A stretch of 64,000 nt of DNA. Source: Flavobacterium chilense. GTDB lineage: Bacteria; Bacteroidota; Bacteroidia; Flavobacteriales; Flavobacteriaceae. Shown here in pieces: positions 8,012 through 17,667 of the stretch; positions within the stretch are counted from its first letter, which is position 1, and the number at the start of each line of letters is the position of its first letter. The stretch covers positions 248,001-312,000 of the forward strand of contig NZ_LSYT01000004.1 of NCBI RefSeq assembly GCF_001602525.1. Direction: 5' to 3'. The notes beneath the pieces are model-generated. The model saw only the letters and a list, made by a program, of their open reading frames with translations, was not told the DNA's origin and ran no database searches. A program made the translations under genes and the position numbers.

Positions 8012-11000
8012 TTAAGCATAGGTTTTATCAATCTGACTTAAAATGGTTGGATCCTGTATTTCATTGTCTTTGGCAAACAGTAAAACTTTAGACATCACCT
8101 CAGCCGATTTTGGATCATCATCTGCAAACGGCAGAAATAAACGTCCTCTATGCTGCGAATGAATTGGCAGTACAGATAAATATTTACCCGGAAGCTGATG
8201 TACAATCGCACTTCCTAAATGAACGCTGTATTCTGCCATCTGTCCTTTTATGATAGCGTGGTTTCCGGTAATTTCTACATTGTTAATTTTGAATAAACGC
8301 AGTGTTTCTCTTAACAGAACAGCTCTCATTTCGATAGAAGAATGACTCGCTTCAGGGTCAACTCCGCCTACATGGGCAACGCTTACCACGAGATCAATAT
8401 CACGCATTACTTCTGAAAAAATCCTTGGATTAATATCTTCAAAAGCAATGTTTTTATAATCTTTTAATGAATGGAATTCAATCGTTTCTAAAGTCGGACT
8501 TTCGACATCTGCCGGAGAGAACCAGTCTGCTAAGGCGTACATTTTTACCTGATAGCCTTCTTTATGGAAAACTTTCTGCAATCCTTCTTCGTAATCTACT
8601 TTCCAGCCTCTTCCTTTTAATAATGCTAAAGTCTGATTTGGCTGAACCTGATGTCCGGCGTAACGTCTTGAAATTGATTTTTCTTTTAATTCATCCGGTG
8701 TTGGAACATATAATTCTCTGAATACTTGTTTAAAAGGCTGTTGCAATTTATTGTCGAAACAATACTTTTGATAATCTGTCCAAACGTTGTTTTTATGCAA
8801 ATCATAACAATGTGCTATTCTAAAAGTTTGTTTTTCATTTAATGCAATCACTTCGCCTAAAGCGGTTACGAGATTTCCATCTACATAAAAACCAATTTGA
8901 TCTTCGTTGGAGATAAAAACCAGTTTCTCTAAATGTTTAGAAATAATTGGATGTTCGAAAAGATTCTGCATTTCGGCAAATAAAAACTCATCGCCGCGAA
9001 TCATACTTTCTTCAAGTCCTTTTCTCGAACGTGTCCATTGCTCACGCATGGTTTTACGATAATTTGTAAGTTCCAGAATTCCTTTGTCTTTTTTGTATTT
9101 TGGCGGAATTGCTTTGATCTCCTTATCTCCTTTAAAGGTTACAAGATCTGCTTTTCCTTCTTTATTAATTACCAGACTTATCGTTACATCATCCAATTTA
9201 ACCTCGGTTTCTTTTGATAAAATATTCTGGATTTGTTTGGTTTCCATTGCCCAGGTCAAACGAACCGGATCCGGATAACCTGCATTTCTTGCTAAGTTTT
9301 CTAAAGCCACACGAATCGCCAAAGCTTCGCTCGCCTGTTTCATCGAACCAAACTCTTTACTTTCTTTTTTAAACTGCTGTAAATATTCGTAACGTGCCAG
9401 AATATCCTTTTCGGGACTCGTTTTGCTTAAAGGCACCAAACCGTAAACACGCAAATAATCCTGATCGCGTTTGTCTTTTACCTTGGCTGTCACTTCCCTG
9501 ATTTTCAAATCGCCTGTAATGGTGTCTGCATATAAGCGGGCGCGACGATGTCCGTTTCCGTCTGTTACGTATTTGGCTGCTTCATATAGCAATTCCCATT
9601 TGGCTTTTCCTAATTGTTTGTAGGCTGATACGAACCAGTCTTTGTCTACTGCCCCATCTTTAAAATCCTGTAAATCGATAGAAGAGAATTTTGCCATTTC
9701 ACTTTCCAGTTCCGAATTTACAGCGCTGTAAGTGGCCGTTTTAGTATGTGCATGAAACCACCAGATTCCTTCGTCTAATCCTTTCCAGTTTAAATAACTG
9801 CTCACAAATTTCTGCCATTGTGGTGCATAAATTGCTGCCTGAACCAATCTTTCTTCTGAGATTTTGGCTTTTTTAACGGCTTCATTAAACATTTCCTGTG
9901 TATCTGAAGCTAACGGATAACATCTTTTTAGCAAATAACTAAACAGTTTTTGTTTGGTTAGTTCGGTATAACTCCAGGAATAAATATATCCTTTGTATAA
10001 ACTTGCTTTTCCAAGCGCCGTAAGCATTTCTATTAAACGGTTAATCCCGAAAACTTTCTGGAAACTCTGAACCAAAGGTGTAACTGAGGTATTCGAATCA
10101 CCTCTTTTGACTTCGACATCCAAAAATGTTTCGCGGATTTTATCAATCATCGGAACTAAAAACGGAAATCTTTTGGTCAATTCATCACTTTTAAAATGTC
10201 TGTAATGCTTGCTTTCTCCCGTTAAAACCGAAATTCTTTCCGGTTCCAGAATACCTTCGTACAATTCGCCTTCGGTAATTAATTGCTGTTCAAAAGCAAT
10301 GCAATAAGAATAAATTGGTGGTCGGTTATACGAAATGTTTCTTTCCAGTCCGTTTAACTGTCTCCATCTGTAAAGATTCCATATTTTAATATCCTGTTCA
10401 ACAGTTAAGTCTTCCCTGATTTTATTTAGATAAATATCAAAAAAGCCCTGGTTTTGCCAGCCATTTCCGTTATCTGAGTTATAATAATATTCATCTTTTG
10501 ATGGTTTGTATTCAAATTCTAAAACAGATTTTGGAAGATCAGCATACAAAGTACTGCAGGCATCAATCAGGAAATCTGTTTTTTCTGTAAAGACATATTT
10601 TAGCTGTAAAGCATTCAAAATATTCAGGATTGCATTATCCCAGTCGTAACCTCTTTTGTTTTGGTGAGGCAATAATTCTTTATAATAAAAAACATGTTTT
10701 TCAAGGAAATCACGCCAGATTTTTCGATCGCAATTGCTAATCAGTGTCATTAAAAACAAATCTCTTTCAGCCAGTCCTGAATCTTTAAACCAGCCTGACC
10801 AAACCTCGTATAACGGATAATTGGTAGCCGTTACTTCAGGATCTTTTTCGTCTTTCAGGTTTTTTAATGTTCTAAAAGTATTTCCAAGTAATACAGTCGA
10901 TTTACTGTTGTCGTAATTTTCGATTTCGTATTCGTAATTTCGATTGTCTTCATACAATTTATACAGTTTCGAAATTTCGGTTTTAATGTGAGACATCGGT

Positions 11001-13081
11001 TTTGAGAAACCATATTGCTGCGCTTTAACCGATTTAGCATGCAAGGAATCAGAATCTGGTTTTGGGAGTGCATAAGCCGAAATTTCATTTGGCGTAAAGA
11101 ATCCGTAACCGTTTTCGGCACTTAGAATGTTTTTCTTTTGCGACGGTTCTAACTGCTCTATAAATTTGGTTTCTTTTTCGGTAATTTTTGGTCTTGCCGA
11201 ATAGACTTTTACCCAATCGTTTACTTTATCAGCTAATTTACTGTTTTTCTGAAGCTGCAGCATAATATCCAAAGCCGACATACGCTGTTCCAGATCTCCT
11301 TTTTCCAGAATTGTGTCTACAAAAGTGGTTATTTTTTGGTCTTCCTGTTTCAGTAAAATTGCCGTTAGGTTTTTCTTTAAATTCGAATTTTTACGTTTGT
11401 ACAATTCCTGAAAAATGGTCAATTCATCTTCAGTTAGATTTAAATTATTTAAAGTAGAAATTGCCGAAGCCACAAGAGATTCTCCTCTGTCTTTTAAGAT
11501 TCTTAAAGCAAAACTTCTTTGAAAATCTGTTGGTGCTTTTTTATCTTTTCCGCTATTGCTTTTAAAACTGTAAAATGAATAACAGTAATAATCACCCAGA
11601 ATCTGACGGGTTAGTTTTTCTCTTAAATTGATAGAAAAGCTTTCGAACTGATTTAATATAAGTGCCAGCCTTTCATTGTTTTTACCAACTAAATTAATCG
11701 CTGCAGAATACAATGTATCTTTTTCGAACTTTACATTTAACCATGAAAATACTTTACCTTCAAATGTTTTCTCTTTTACTGTTAAGGTTTGAGCGAGGTT
11801 GTAGACTTTATCAAAGAAGTTAGGATAATCTGTATTTTCGATATAAAATTCAGATTTGGCATTAGAATCCAGAAGCATGTTCATTCTTGGAACGGCAAAT
11901 GCCAAAACCTGCAGGTTTTCATCGTCTAAAGCTTTAAAATAAAGCGGCATTTCGATATACGGATCGTTGGTTTCTCCTGCAAATTTCAATGCCAGACATT
12001 TCTTTTCGACAGAACCTTTTTCTATTAATTCATGCAGATACGGAACGGTTTTTTCGACATCAAAAACGCCCTGAACCCAAAGTGCCATATAGGCTTCGTT
12101 ATTATTTTTACTGCGAATTCCGGCAGGAATAGTTTCGGGATTAGAAAAATAACCCGACGTCAGATTGATGATATTTCGAACGGTGGTTTCTTTTTCAGAA
12201 TCCCAGCCCAAACCGGTCCAGGTATCGATTCCGCGAACCACAGATGAAAAACGGGTTAGTTTATTATCTATGATTACTTTGATCATGTATTGCAAAGCGC
12301 CAATACTGGTTTCATCCAAAGCCTCTAAAACTGTCTGGCGAAGTCCTTCCTGACGTTGTGCTGCCAAAAGTAATTTTTCGACCAGTTCCCAGCTTTCTTT
12401 TTTCTCGCTGTTTAAAAGCGCTTTGATAATATTACGGGAAACTTTTCCTCTTGGATCTTTATTGAAAATAATATCTTCAAACAGCTGAAACAGATTTTCT
12501 TTGTTTAAATCAAGAGCGGCAGACCAGATCATAAACTGGTTTTTAGAATTTGAAACTTCGGTATCAAAACGTATCTGATCTTCGATACTCAAATCGTAAT
12601 AAGCCGTATTTGCATCCTGATAACTGTAAATTTGCGGGGCATGAAGCACCGATCTTAAAAAGTTGACCTGATTTACGAGTAAATATTTTTTATTGTTTGG
12701 TGCCCTGAACGAACGTCTGGTATAGCCATCCTGATACATTTTCAGCGGGAGACGGTTCCAGGATTCTTTTACATAAACGGCATTTTGTTCTCCAAAAAAG
12801 TAAACCAGAAGATCGTGGTAATTTTTATCTTCCCACATATCATCTTTTACCCATTTTTCGAACTCCTTAACTTCTTTCGAACCCAAAGAAACATAAGTAC
12901 CGTAATAATTGTCTTTTAGTTTTAAAAGTTCTAAACCAAACTCGGCTACTTCTTTTTTAAGTTTTGTTTTCGATAGTAATTTCGTAACCAGATTGCTGTT
13001 TACAATTTCTTCCAGTTCTTTTTTGAATCTCTTTATTGGATTCTCGATTACTTTACTTTTTAGTAAATCTTCTATTGTCAT
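8012..13081 (-). CDS. Giant DUF4132 (MolR-like) protein
   Basis: 1689 residues. The first two thirds look like helical repeat (HEAT-like) sequence. The DUF4132 core is near residues 1150-1350 (RRARLYADTITGDLKIREV, then ALAIRVALENLARNAGYPD). The C-terminal 300 residues hold a conserved module (ALLKGRGWKVDYEEG, MYALADWFSPADVESPT, HSQHRGRLFLPFADDD) found at the end of this family. No nuclease or ATPase motif is evident. Genes of this type sit with WGR and SWIM genes, as here. It starts 155 bp after the 144-aa gene at 13237. The activity is unknown. Confidence 0.85.
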   Translation of the reverse strand: MTIEDLLKSKVIENPIKRFKKELEEIVNSNLVTKLLSKTKLKKEVAEFGLELLKLKDNYYGTYVSLGSKEVKEFEKWVKDDMWEDKNYHDLLVYFFGEQNAVYVKESWNRLPLKMYQDGYTRRSFRAPNNKKYLLVNQVNFLRSVLHAPQIYSYQDANTAYYDLSIEDQIRFDTEVSNSKNQFMIWSAALDLNKENLFQLFEDIIFNKDPRGKVSRNIIKALLNSEKKESWELVEKLLLAAQRQEGLRQTVLEALDETSIGALQYMIKVIIDNKLTRFSSVVRGIDTWTGLGWDSEKETTVRNIINLTSGYFSNPETIPAGIRSKNNNEAYMALWVQGVFDVEKTVPYLHELIEKGSVEKKCLALKFAGETNDPYIEMPLYFKALDDENLQVLAFAVPRMNMLLDSNAKSEFYIENTDYPNFFDKVYNLAQTLTVKEKTFEGKVFSWLNVKFEKDTLYSAAINLVGKNNERLALILNQFESFSINLREKLTRQILGDYYCYSFYSFKSNSGKDKKAPTDFQRSFALRILKDRGESLVASAISTLNNLNLTEDELTIFQELYKRKNSNLKKNLTAILLKQEDQKITTFVDTILEKGDLEQRMSALDIMLQLQKNSKLADKVNDWVKVYSARPKITEKETKFIEQLEPSQKKNILSAENGYGFFTPNEISAYALPKPDSDSLHAKSVKAQQYGFSKPMSHIKTEISKLYKLYEDNRNYEYEIENYDNSKSTVLLGNTFRTLKNLKDEKDPEVTATNYPLYEVWSGWFKDSGLAERDLFLMTLISNCDRKIWRDFLEKHVFYYKELLPHQNKRGYDWDNAILNILNALQLKYVFTEKTDFLIDACSTLYADLPKSVLEFEYKPSKDEYYYNSDNGNGWQNQGFFDIYLNKIREDLTVEQDIKIWNLYRWRQLNGLERNISYNRPPIYSYCIAFEQQLITEGELYEGILEPERISVLTGESKHYRHFKSDELTKRFPFLVPMIDKIRETFLDVEVKRGDSNTSVTPLVQSFQKVFGINRLIEMLTALGKASLYKGYIYSWSYTELTKQKLFSYLLKRCYPLASDTQEMFNEAVKKAKISEERLVQAAIYAPQWQKFVSSYLNWKGLDEGIWWFHAHTKTATYSAVNSELESEMAKFSSIDLQDFKDGAVDKDWFVSAYKQLGKAKWELLYEAAKYVTDGNGHRRARLYADTITGDLKIREVTAKVKDKRDQDYLRVYGLVPLSKTSPEKDILARYEYLQQFKKESKEFGSMKQASEALAIRVALENLARNAGYPDPVRLTWAMETKQIQNILSKETEVKLDDVTISLVINKEGKADLVTFKGDKEIKAIPPKYKKDKGILELTNYRKTMREQWTRSRKGLEESMIRGDEFLFAEMQNLFEHPIISKHLEKLVFISNEDQIGFYVDGNLVTALGEVIALNEKQTFRIAHCYDLHKNNVWTDYQKYCFDNKLQQPFKQVFRELYVPTPDELKEKSISRRYAGHQVQPNQTLALLKGRGWKVDYEEGLQKVFHKEGYQVKMYALADWFSPADVESPTLETIEFHSLKDYKNIAFEDINPRIFSEVMRDIDLVVSVAHVGGVDPEASHSSIEMRAVLLRETLRLFKINNVEITGNHAIIKGQMAEYSVHLGSAIVHQLPGKYLSVLPIHSQHRGRLFLPFADDDPKSAEVMSKVLLFAKDNEIQDPTILSQIDKTYA

Positions 13082-13089
13082 AATTTTTA

Positions 13090-13225
13090 TTTTTTTGTGA
13101 AATGTGAAATGTGAAATGTAAATTGTGAAATGTTTTTTGTAAAAGCCTAAATCTAACTTTTTACATTTAACATCTCATAACTAAAATTTTAATTCCCACA
13201 TTTCACGTTTCACGTTTTACATCTT
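13090..13225. repeat. Inverted array of 'gtgaaat' repeats
   Basis: Three to four 'gtgaaatgt' units at the left and 'acatttcacgtttcacgt' at the right form a large imperfect inverted repeat between the 144-aa gene and the DUF4132 gene. It resembles other intergenic hairpin repeats in this window. No coding capacity. Confidence 0.6.
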
Positions 13226-13236
13226 GCAAACAACAA

Positions 13237-13671
13237 TTACCAATAGCTTCCCGCCAGAAACGTAAGCCTGATAAAAGTGATGGATTTGTTTTTGGATAAA
13301 TCGATTTCCTGGGTTAGGGTTTCGAGTTGGTCGTCGCCATAGAAAACGGCATACAATCCGTCTTCAAAAGCTACAATAGCATTTTCCTGTGCTACAGCGA
13401 GATCTACCCGGTTTTGATTGTAGATCGCGCCAAAACCCACTTTTCCTGTGTCGGTTAAAATAGGAAGGTAATTTTCTTTTGGAAGATGAATTGTGTCCTG
13501 ATCTTCCCACTCAAATGAAGCGGAATGAAACAACTCAACCTGATGTTTTACGATTAATTCTAAGAAAGTACGAACAGTAACAACTGAAGTGGTATTGTCT
13601 AAACTGATTATTTTTTCCTGAAGTATAGGATATTTTCTTCCTAATTGTTTGACTGATATGCTTATATTCAT
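13237..13671 (-). CDS. Hypothetical 144-aa protein upstream of DUF4132
   Basis: Cytoplasmic, mixed alpha/beta, ending ITFIRLTFLAGSYW. I do not recognise a characterised family. The central part (GKVGFGAIYNQNRVDLAVAQ) suggests a compact fold. It is the first gene of the minus-strand run leading to DUF4132, which makes it a likely partner of that set. No signal peptide or catalytic motif. Confidence 0.65.
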   Translation of the reverse strand: MNISISVKQLGRKYPILQEKIISLDNTTSVVTVRTFLELIVKHQVELFHSASFEWEDQDTIHLPKENYLPILTDTGKVGFGAIYNQNRVDLAVAQENAIVAFEDGLYAVFYGDDQLETLTQEIDLSKNKSITFIRLTFLAGSYW

Positions 13672-13796
13672 TTTTTTACCGGCTTTTATTTGAACGTGTA
13701 AAATAATAAATTATAAAATATCCCGACACAAAAATGACATATTTTAAGTGTTAAAAAAAATTATTTAACATACTCTTAGATAAAGATCATTCCAGA

Positions 13797-13834
13797 TTTA
13801 AAAAAAATACCCTGCGAATATCAATTCGCAGGGC
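13797..13834 (-). terminator. Terminator of the tyrosinase operon
   Basis: Perfect 10-bp stem CCCTGCGAAT/ATTCGCAGGG with a 4-nt loop, followed on the minus strand by a long T tract, 60 bp after the tyrosinase stop. Confidence 0.85.
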
Positions 13835-13893
13835 TTAAGTTTTATCAGGCGGTTCTAACCCGCATTATTTTTGAAGAAAAGAAGCATACAAAT

Positions 13894-15369
13894 TTAGTTA
13901 GCCTGAGATATACTAATTTTTTCTACGGTAACTTTAGCATCTCCGCCTCCTGTTTTTTTGATGATAATTTCGAAGTTATTATCTGTATTTACCAAATTAT
14001 CTGAAATGTAATATGCATAATTCAGTTTTACTCCGGTTTCTGCCATTGTATGATTCCCTCCCATTCCGTGATCATGTGCCACACCAAAAAAGGTCATGGT
14101 TCCCACGTATTGATCTTTTTTGCCGGGATAACGAAGGTAAACCGTATAAAAGTCTTTTGGTTCTTTGTAAACTACTACTTCTAAATTCAGTATTATTCTC
14201 GAATTGGCTTCGCTTTTAAAAACTTTATTGGTGCTTTTCGCAAAATTGCTGGTTACTTTGTGTATAAATCCGGTATTTTCAATTGTTTTTCCAATTTTTT
14301 GTTCCCAGATAACTTTTTCTTTGGAGTCCTGAAATGATACTTTCTTTTTTACTGATTCATTGCCTGCCAAAACAGGTGTTTTAGATCCGTAAAGTAAATT
14401 ATCATATTTATAATCTAAATCAAAAACGATTTTATATACTTCTTCCATCGTATAAGTAACGCGCTTTCCGTCTGGAGCTATAAATTCATAAGGCCACGGA
14501 TTGGCTTTTAATTGCTCTAAAGTAGGACGCTGCCCATAAATAGAAACATCCCAGGATTCCCAAATACGGTCAATCATACTATGGTGCAGCCAGAAAACGG
14601 GATCAAATCCTGCCGAAGGTACATTTGCCATTAAACCAGACATTTTTTCCTGATAAATTTCATTATAATAAGTTTCACTCGGATCAGCATATTCTCCACC
14701 TATAAGATCGTGCATGAAACCATGAGGGGCATTTTCCAGGTTTTTACTAAACCCTGCCAATCCTGTAAAAGACGGGTTGGTTTTTAGTTCGTTCAAGGAA
14801 AGCTGAATTTGGGTAAGATCGTTTGCCGGAATAGGTTTTCCGTTGTTTAATACAGTGTATCTTGCAGCTGTATACAAAGAACCGGATTTGTCTCTGATTT
14901 CTTTCGCCATAATATTATCGATTGTTGATGTGCTTCCGTAATTCCAATAAGGCAAAGCAAAATCTTTTTTACCGGACAATTCGCGAACAATTTTCTCCAG
15001 ATACCAAATGTACATTCTGTGCCATAAAAGAAAGTTTAAGTTTGCAGCTTCTGAGTTTTTTTTATGTGTACAATCGCCCCATGCCCATAATTTATCCTTA
15101 CTGAATTGGTATTGGGCACAAAGTTGGTTTTTGCCATTAATTGTATCCGGAATATTATGAATGGCTCCCTGATAATACCAGCCCAGGCCATTTTCGCATC
15201 CCATAGCTCTCATTTTTTTAAAAGCAATATTCATTGCCTGCAGGTCTGCCTGCCCTTCGACTGTGTTCACATTATGCCGAACAAATTTTACATTACCTTC
15301 ATTCTGACCATAACCATAGCCTGAAAGTGTAATTAAAATAATAAAAGATAAAATTGTAATTTTTTTCAT
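13894..15369 (-). CDS. Secreted tyrosinase-family type-3 copper oxidase
   Basis: 491 residues with a signal peptide (MKKITILSFIILITLSGYGY). The CuA site is GWYYQGAIH plus NLNFLLWHRMYIWYLE; the CuB site is HGFMHD plus DPVFWLHHSMIDRIW, so six histidine ligands are available. Known members oxidise phenols or catechols with O2. The C-terminal 200 residues are a beta-rich domain with HDHGMGGNH, as in polyphenol oxidases. It lies last in a three-gene minus-strand operon with a small cysteine protein and a cupredoxin-like protein. Substrate unknown; melanin-like pigment or phenolic oxidation is possible. Confidence 0.88.
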   Translation of the reverse strand: MKKITILSFIILITLSGYGYGQNEGNVKFVRHNVNTVEGQADLQAMNIAFKKMRAMGCENGLGWYYQGAIHNIPDTINGKNQLCAQYQFSKDKLWAWGDCTHKKNSEAANLNFLLWHRMYIWYLEKIVRELSGKKDFALPYWNYGSTSTIDNIMAKEIRDKSGSLYTAARYTVLNNGKPIPANDLTQIQLSLNELKTNPSFTGLAGFSKNLENAPHGFMHDLIGGEYADPSETYYNEIYQEKMSGLMANVPSAGFDPVFWLHHSMIDRIWESWDVSIYGQRPTLEQLKANPWPYEFIAPDGKRVTYTMEEVYKIVFDLDYKYDNLLYGSKTPVLAGNESVKKKVSFQDSKEKVIWEQKIGKTIENTGFIHKVTSNFAKSTNKVFKSEANSRIILNLEVVVYKEPKDFYTVYLRYPGKKDQYVGTMTFFGVAHDHGMGGNHTMAETGVKLNYAYYISDNLVNTDNNFEIIIKKTGGGDAKVTVEKISISQAN

Positions 15370-15409
15370 TTTGTTTGTTTTTGGGTTAATAATAGGTTGT
15401 TTATTGATA

Positions 15410-15838
15410 TTAGAGGACTTCTACTTCGAAGGTTAAAATTTTTGCATATTCCGGATTCGCCTTGTCGTAGATTTTAAACTTGACAACGCCGTTTCCTGTT
15501 TTGTTTTCGGGAATGACATGAATAGCTATAAATCCCTGCTGATCTGCATTGAGTTTGCTAAAAGCAGAACCTTTTGGAATCCCGATCTGGCACGCACCAT
15601 GCTGGCACATCGAACAATCCCATTCTTTGGGAAAAGTATTCGAAACGGTTTCCCAAACCAGATAAATGGGTTTATTGGATATATTTGCTACTTTTATTTT
15701 AGAAATATCCAGTCGCTTGTTTTTTAGCAGACTTTCTTTATTTATGCCGTTACCAACTACCGAAAAAGTGGGTTTACTTTGCGCAGAAGCGAAGGAAAAA
15801 TAAAGCAGTGTAATGAGGTAAAAGAATTGTTTTTTCAT
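15410..15838 (-). CDS. Secreted 142-aa protein with CSMCQHGACQ motif
   Basis: Signal peptide MKKQFFYLITLLYFSFASAQ, then a beta-rich domain. Residues near 75-85 read DCSMCQHGACQ, a cluster of three Cys and one His suited to copper or another metal. It lies 40 bp before the tyrosinase gene and 19 bp after the cupredoxin gene, so a role in copper supply to the tyrosinase is plausible. That is inference from context; I know no named family. Confidence 0.7.
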   Translation of the reverse strand: MKKQFFYLITLLYFSFASAQSKPTFSVVGNGINKESLLKNKRLDISKIKVANISNKPIYLVWETVSNTFPKEWDCSMCQHGACQIGIPKGSAFSKLNADQQGFIAIHVIPENKTGNGVVKFKIYDKANPEYAKILTFEVEVL

Positions 15839-15856
15839 GGGGCTTTTGTTTACATT

Positions 15857-16798
15857 TTAATAAAAAACCGGAATATCGGCCTGATGGAATACTTTGTTTG
15901 AAACAGGATCTATAAACTGATAACTGATCTTTCCTTTTTGGGGAGTGTCGCCCAAAAAAACATGCAATTCGAGACATTCTCCCAAATCGAGCTGTATGTT
16001 GTATCCTGTTGATGATGTTGTTATATGAGTTTGATTTCCTGAAATAAATCCGATTTTTGTACTCAACGGAAACTGTATTTCATGCCGATATAATCCTGCA
16101 TTTACCAAACGAAGCAATACGGCTTCATTTTTATGTTCTAAAGATTGCAAACCTTTGTTTTTTAAGGCTGTTTCGCCATTGATCAGGAAATAATTGGGTT
16201 TATACTCCGGAAGAACAACAGCTTTATTAGATACATCGTATTCTGTGCCCATGATGGCATCTGTATGCCATTTGGGATCTATTTCGTTACTGCACCAAAG
16301 TATTTCTTTTGAAGGTTTTACAACTGCAGCATCTTTTTCTTCTGAACGAATTATGATCACACCAAACATTCCTGCCTGAAGATTGAAAGGATAATTTTCA
16401 GGGCTATAATACAAATAGGTTCCTGCTTTTTTTGCCTGAAACGAATAAAACCCATGTTCCATATGATGAACAGGTTCTTTGACTTTCATGATTTCGTTGT
16501 CTTTACTGCGCTGTACAAATTCTATTTCTTTGCAGTATAAAGACACCGGATTGCCTTGCGAAATATTCCAGAAATCGATATTCACCTCATCTCCTTCCTG
16601 AGCCTCAATGGCATATCCCGGCAAAGTAATTTGTCCCGAAAGTGAACTGGCAAAACCAAAAGTCCTGATCGTTGTTTTATTCGAAAGCGCTAGTTTTCCT
16701 GTTGTTCTGCCAATGATTAAACGTTCATTTTGAGAAAACAAAAAAGAGGTAACGAATAAGAAAGAAACTACAAACAGGATTTTATAAAACGCTTTCAT
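15857..16798 (-). CDS. Cupredoxin-like (multicopper-oxidase-fold) secreted protein lacking standard copper ligands
   Basis: About 313 residues from the start that gives a clean signal peptide (MKAFYKILFVVSFLFVTSFLF); an upstream ATG at 16822 is possible. Two cupredoxin domains are suggested by EGDEVNIDFWN, FQAKKAGTYLYYSPEN and LQAGMFGVIII. In true multicopper oxidases the second segment carries WYHSH; here it is YLYYSP, and the C-terminal HCH motif is also missing. It is probably a non-catalytic scaffold or a copper-handling partner. First gene of the tyrosinase operon. Confidence 0.7.
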   Translation of the reverse strand: MKAFYKILFVVSFLFVTSFLFSQNERLIIGRTTGKLALSNKTTIRTFGFASSLSGQITLPGYAIEAQEGDEVNIDFWNISQGNPVSLYCKEIEFVQRSKDNEIMKVKEPVHHMEHGFYSFQAKKAGTYLYYSPENYPFNLQAGMFGVIIIRSEEKDAAVVKPSKEILWCSNEIDPKWHTDAIMGTEYDVSNKAVVLPEYKPNYFLINGETALKNKGLQSLEHKNEAVLLRLVNAGLYRHEIQFPLSTKIGFISGNQTHITTSSTGYNIQLDLGECLELHVFLGDTPQKGKISYQFIDPVSNKVFHQADIPVFY

Positions 16799-16835
16799 TG
16801 CTACACTTAAATTATTCAACATCAGTTTGATAATT

Positions 16836-16843
16836 CAAATGTA
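16836..16843 (-). promoter_or_regulatory. Likely promoter of the cupredoxin-tyrosinase operon
   Basis: Minus-strand TACATTTG, 38 bp before the chosen start. The rest of the gap to 17167 is AT-rich, with no gene seen. Confidence 0.5.
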
Positions 16844-17166
16844 TACCTATTGAAAATTTTAGAACAGCGTAGAAATACGTGTTTTTGTAGTAAAAAACTG
16901 AAAAGTGATTATTTGTTTAAAAGTAAAATTTATAAACACAGATTGTTTGGATAGAATTTCCATGCCTAACCTGGCTCTTTCCTGAAATGATATTTTGCAG
17001 TTCATTTTTCATGAAGTTTATAATGCCAATATAGAGATTTAAAGTTATTATTTAACTAAAGTAAGAAAAAGCATATATTTACATCGCGAAAAAAAACAAC
17101 CACAATTGTATTTTATCAAATCGATCGTGTTTTTTACGGATCGTTATTATTTTGAAAATTTTTAAA

Positions 17167-17174
17167 TACCTTTG
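17167..17174 (+). promoter_or_regulatory. -7 box of the XRE gene, 4 bp before its ATG
   Basis: TACCTTTG matches TAnnTTTG and ends 4 bp before the start codon. A start site at the usual distance would fall on the ATG, so the mRNA may be leaderless. Confidence 0.5.
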
Positions 17175-17178
17175 AATT

Positions 17179-17580
17179 ATGAGTACAACAGAAAAACCCA
17201 AACATATTGGCCGAAATATAAGCCGAATAAGAGAACTTCGAGGTATGAAACAAGGAGCACTTGCTGATGCTATTGGTACAAGCCAGCAGACTATTTCGAG
17301 CATTGAAACCAGCGAAACTGTTGATTTTGATAAATTAGTGCAAATTGCCAAAGCGCTTGGCGTAACTGTAGAAGCTATTGAAAATTTTACAGAAGAATCT
17401 GTTTTTAATTTCTTTAATAACTTTTACGATAATAGTTCTAATACTGGTGCTCAAGGAAATACTCATAACAATCATTGCACTTTCAATCCTCTTGATAAAG
17501 TTGTCGAACTTTATGAACGTTTGGTTCAGGCTGAAAAAGATAAAGTTGAATATTTAGAAAAATTGATGAAATTGAAATAA
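17179..17580 (+). CDS. XRE-family transcriptional regulator
   Basis: 133 residues. The N-terminal helix-turn-helix (NISRIRELRGMKQGALADAI-GTSQQTISSIE) is standard Cro/CI type. After a polar linker (NNFYDNSSNTGAQGNTHNN) comes a helical tail (VVELYERLVQAEKDKVEYLEKLMKL) that probably forms a coiled coil for dimerisation. It is the only plus-strand gene in the left half, divergent from the tyrosinase operon and convergent with the 790-aa gene. Targets unknown. Confidence 0.88.
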   Translation: MSTTEKPKHIGRNISRIRELRGMKQGALADAIGTSQQTISSIETSETVDFDKLVQIAKALGVTVEAIENFTEESVFNFFNNFYDNSSNTGAQGNTHNNHCTFNPLDKVVELYERLVQAEKDKVEYLEKLMKLK

Positions 17581-17605
17581 GGATTTTTCTTTTTATATAG
17601 AATTG

Positions 17606-17640
17606 AAAAAGCGCAAAACTTTGAGGTTTGCGCTTTTTTA
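17606..17640. terminator. Bidirectional terminator
   Basis: AAAAAGCGCAAA/TTTGCGCTTTTTT hairpin between the convergent XRE and 790-aa genes, with A and T tracts on either side. Confidence 0.85.
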
Positions 17641-17667
17641 TAGGCTATATTTTTTTAAATTTCTAAC

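Noticed and set aside
15857..16798. Active laccase-type multicopper oxidase
   Set aside because: The HxH and HCH copper motifs are missing.
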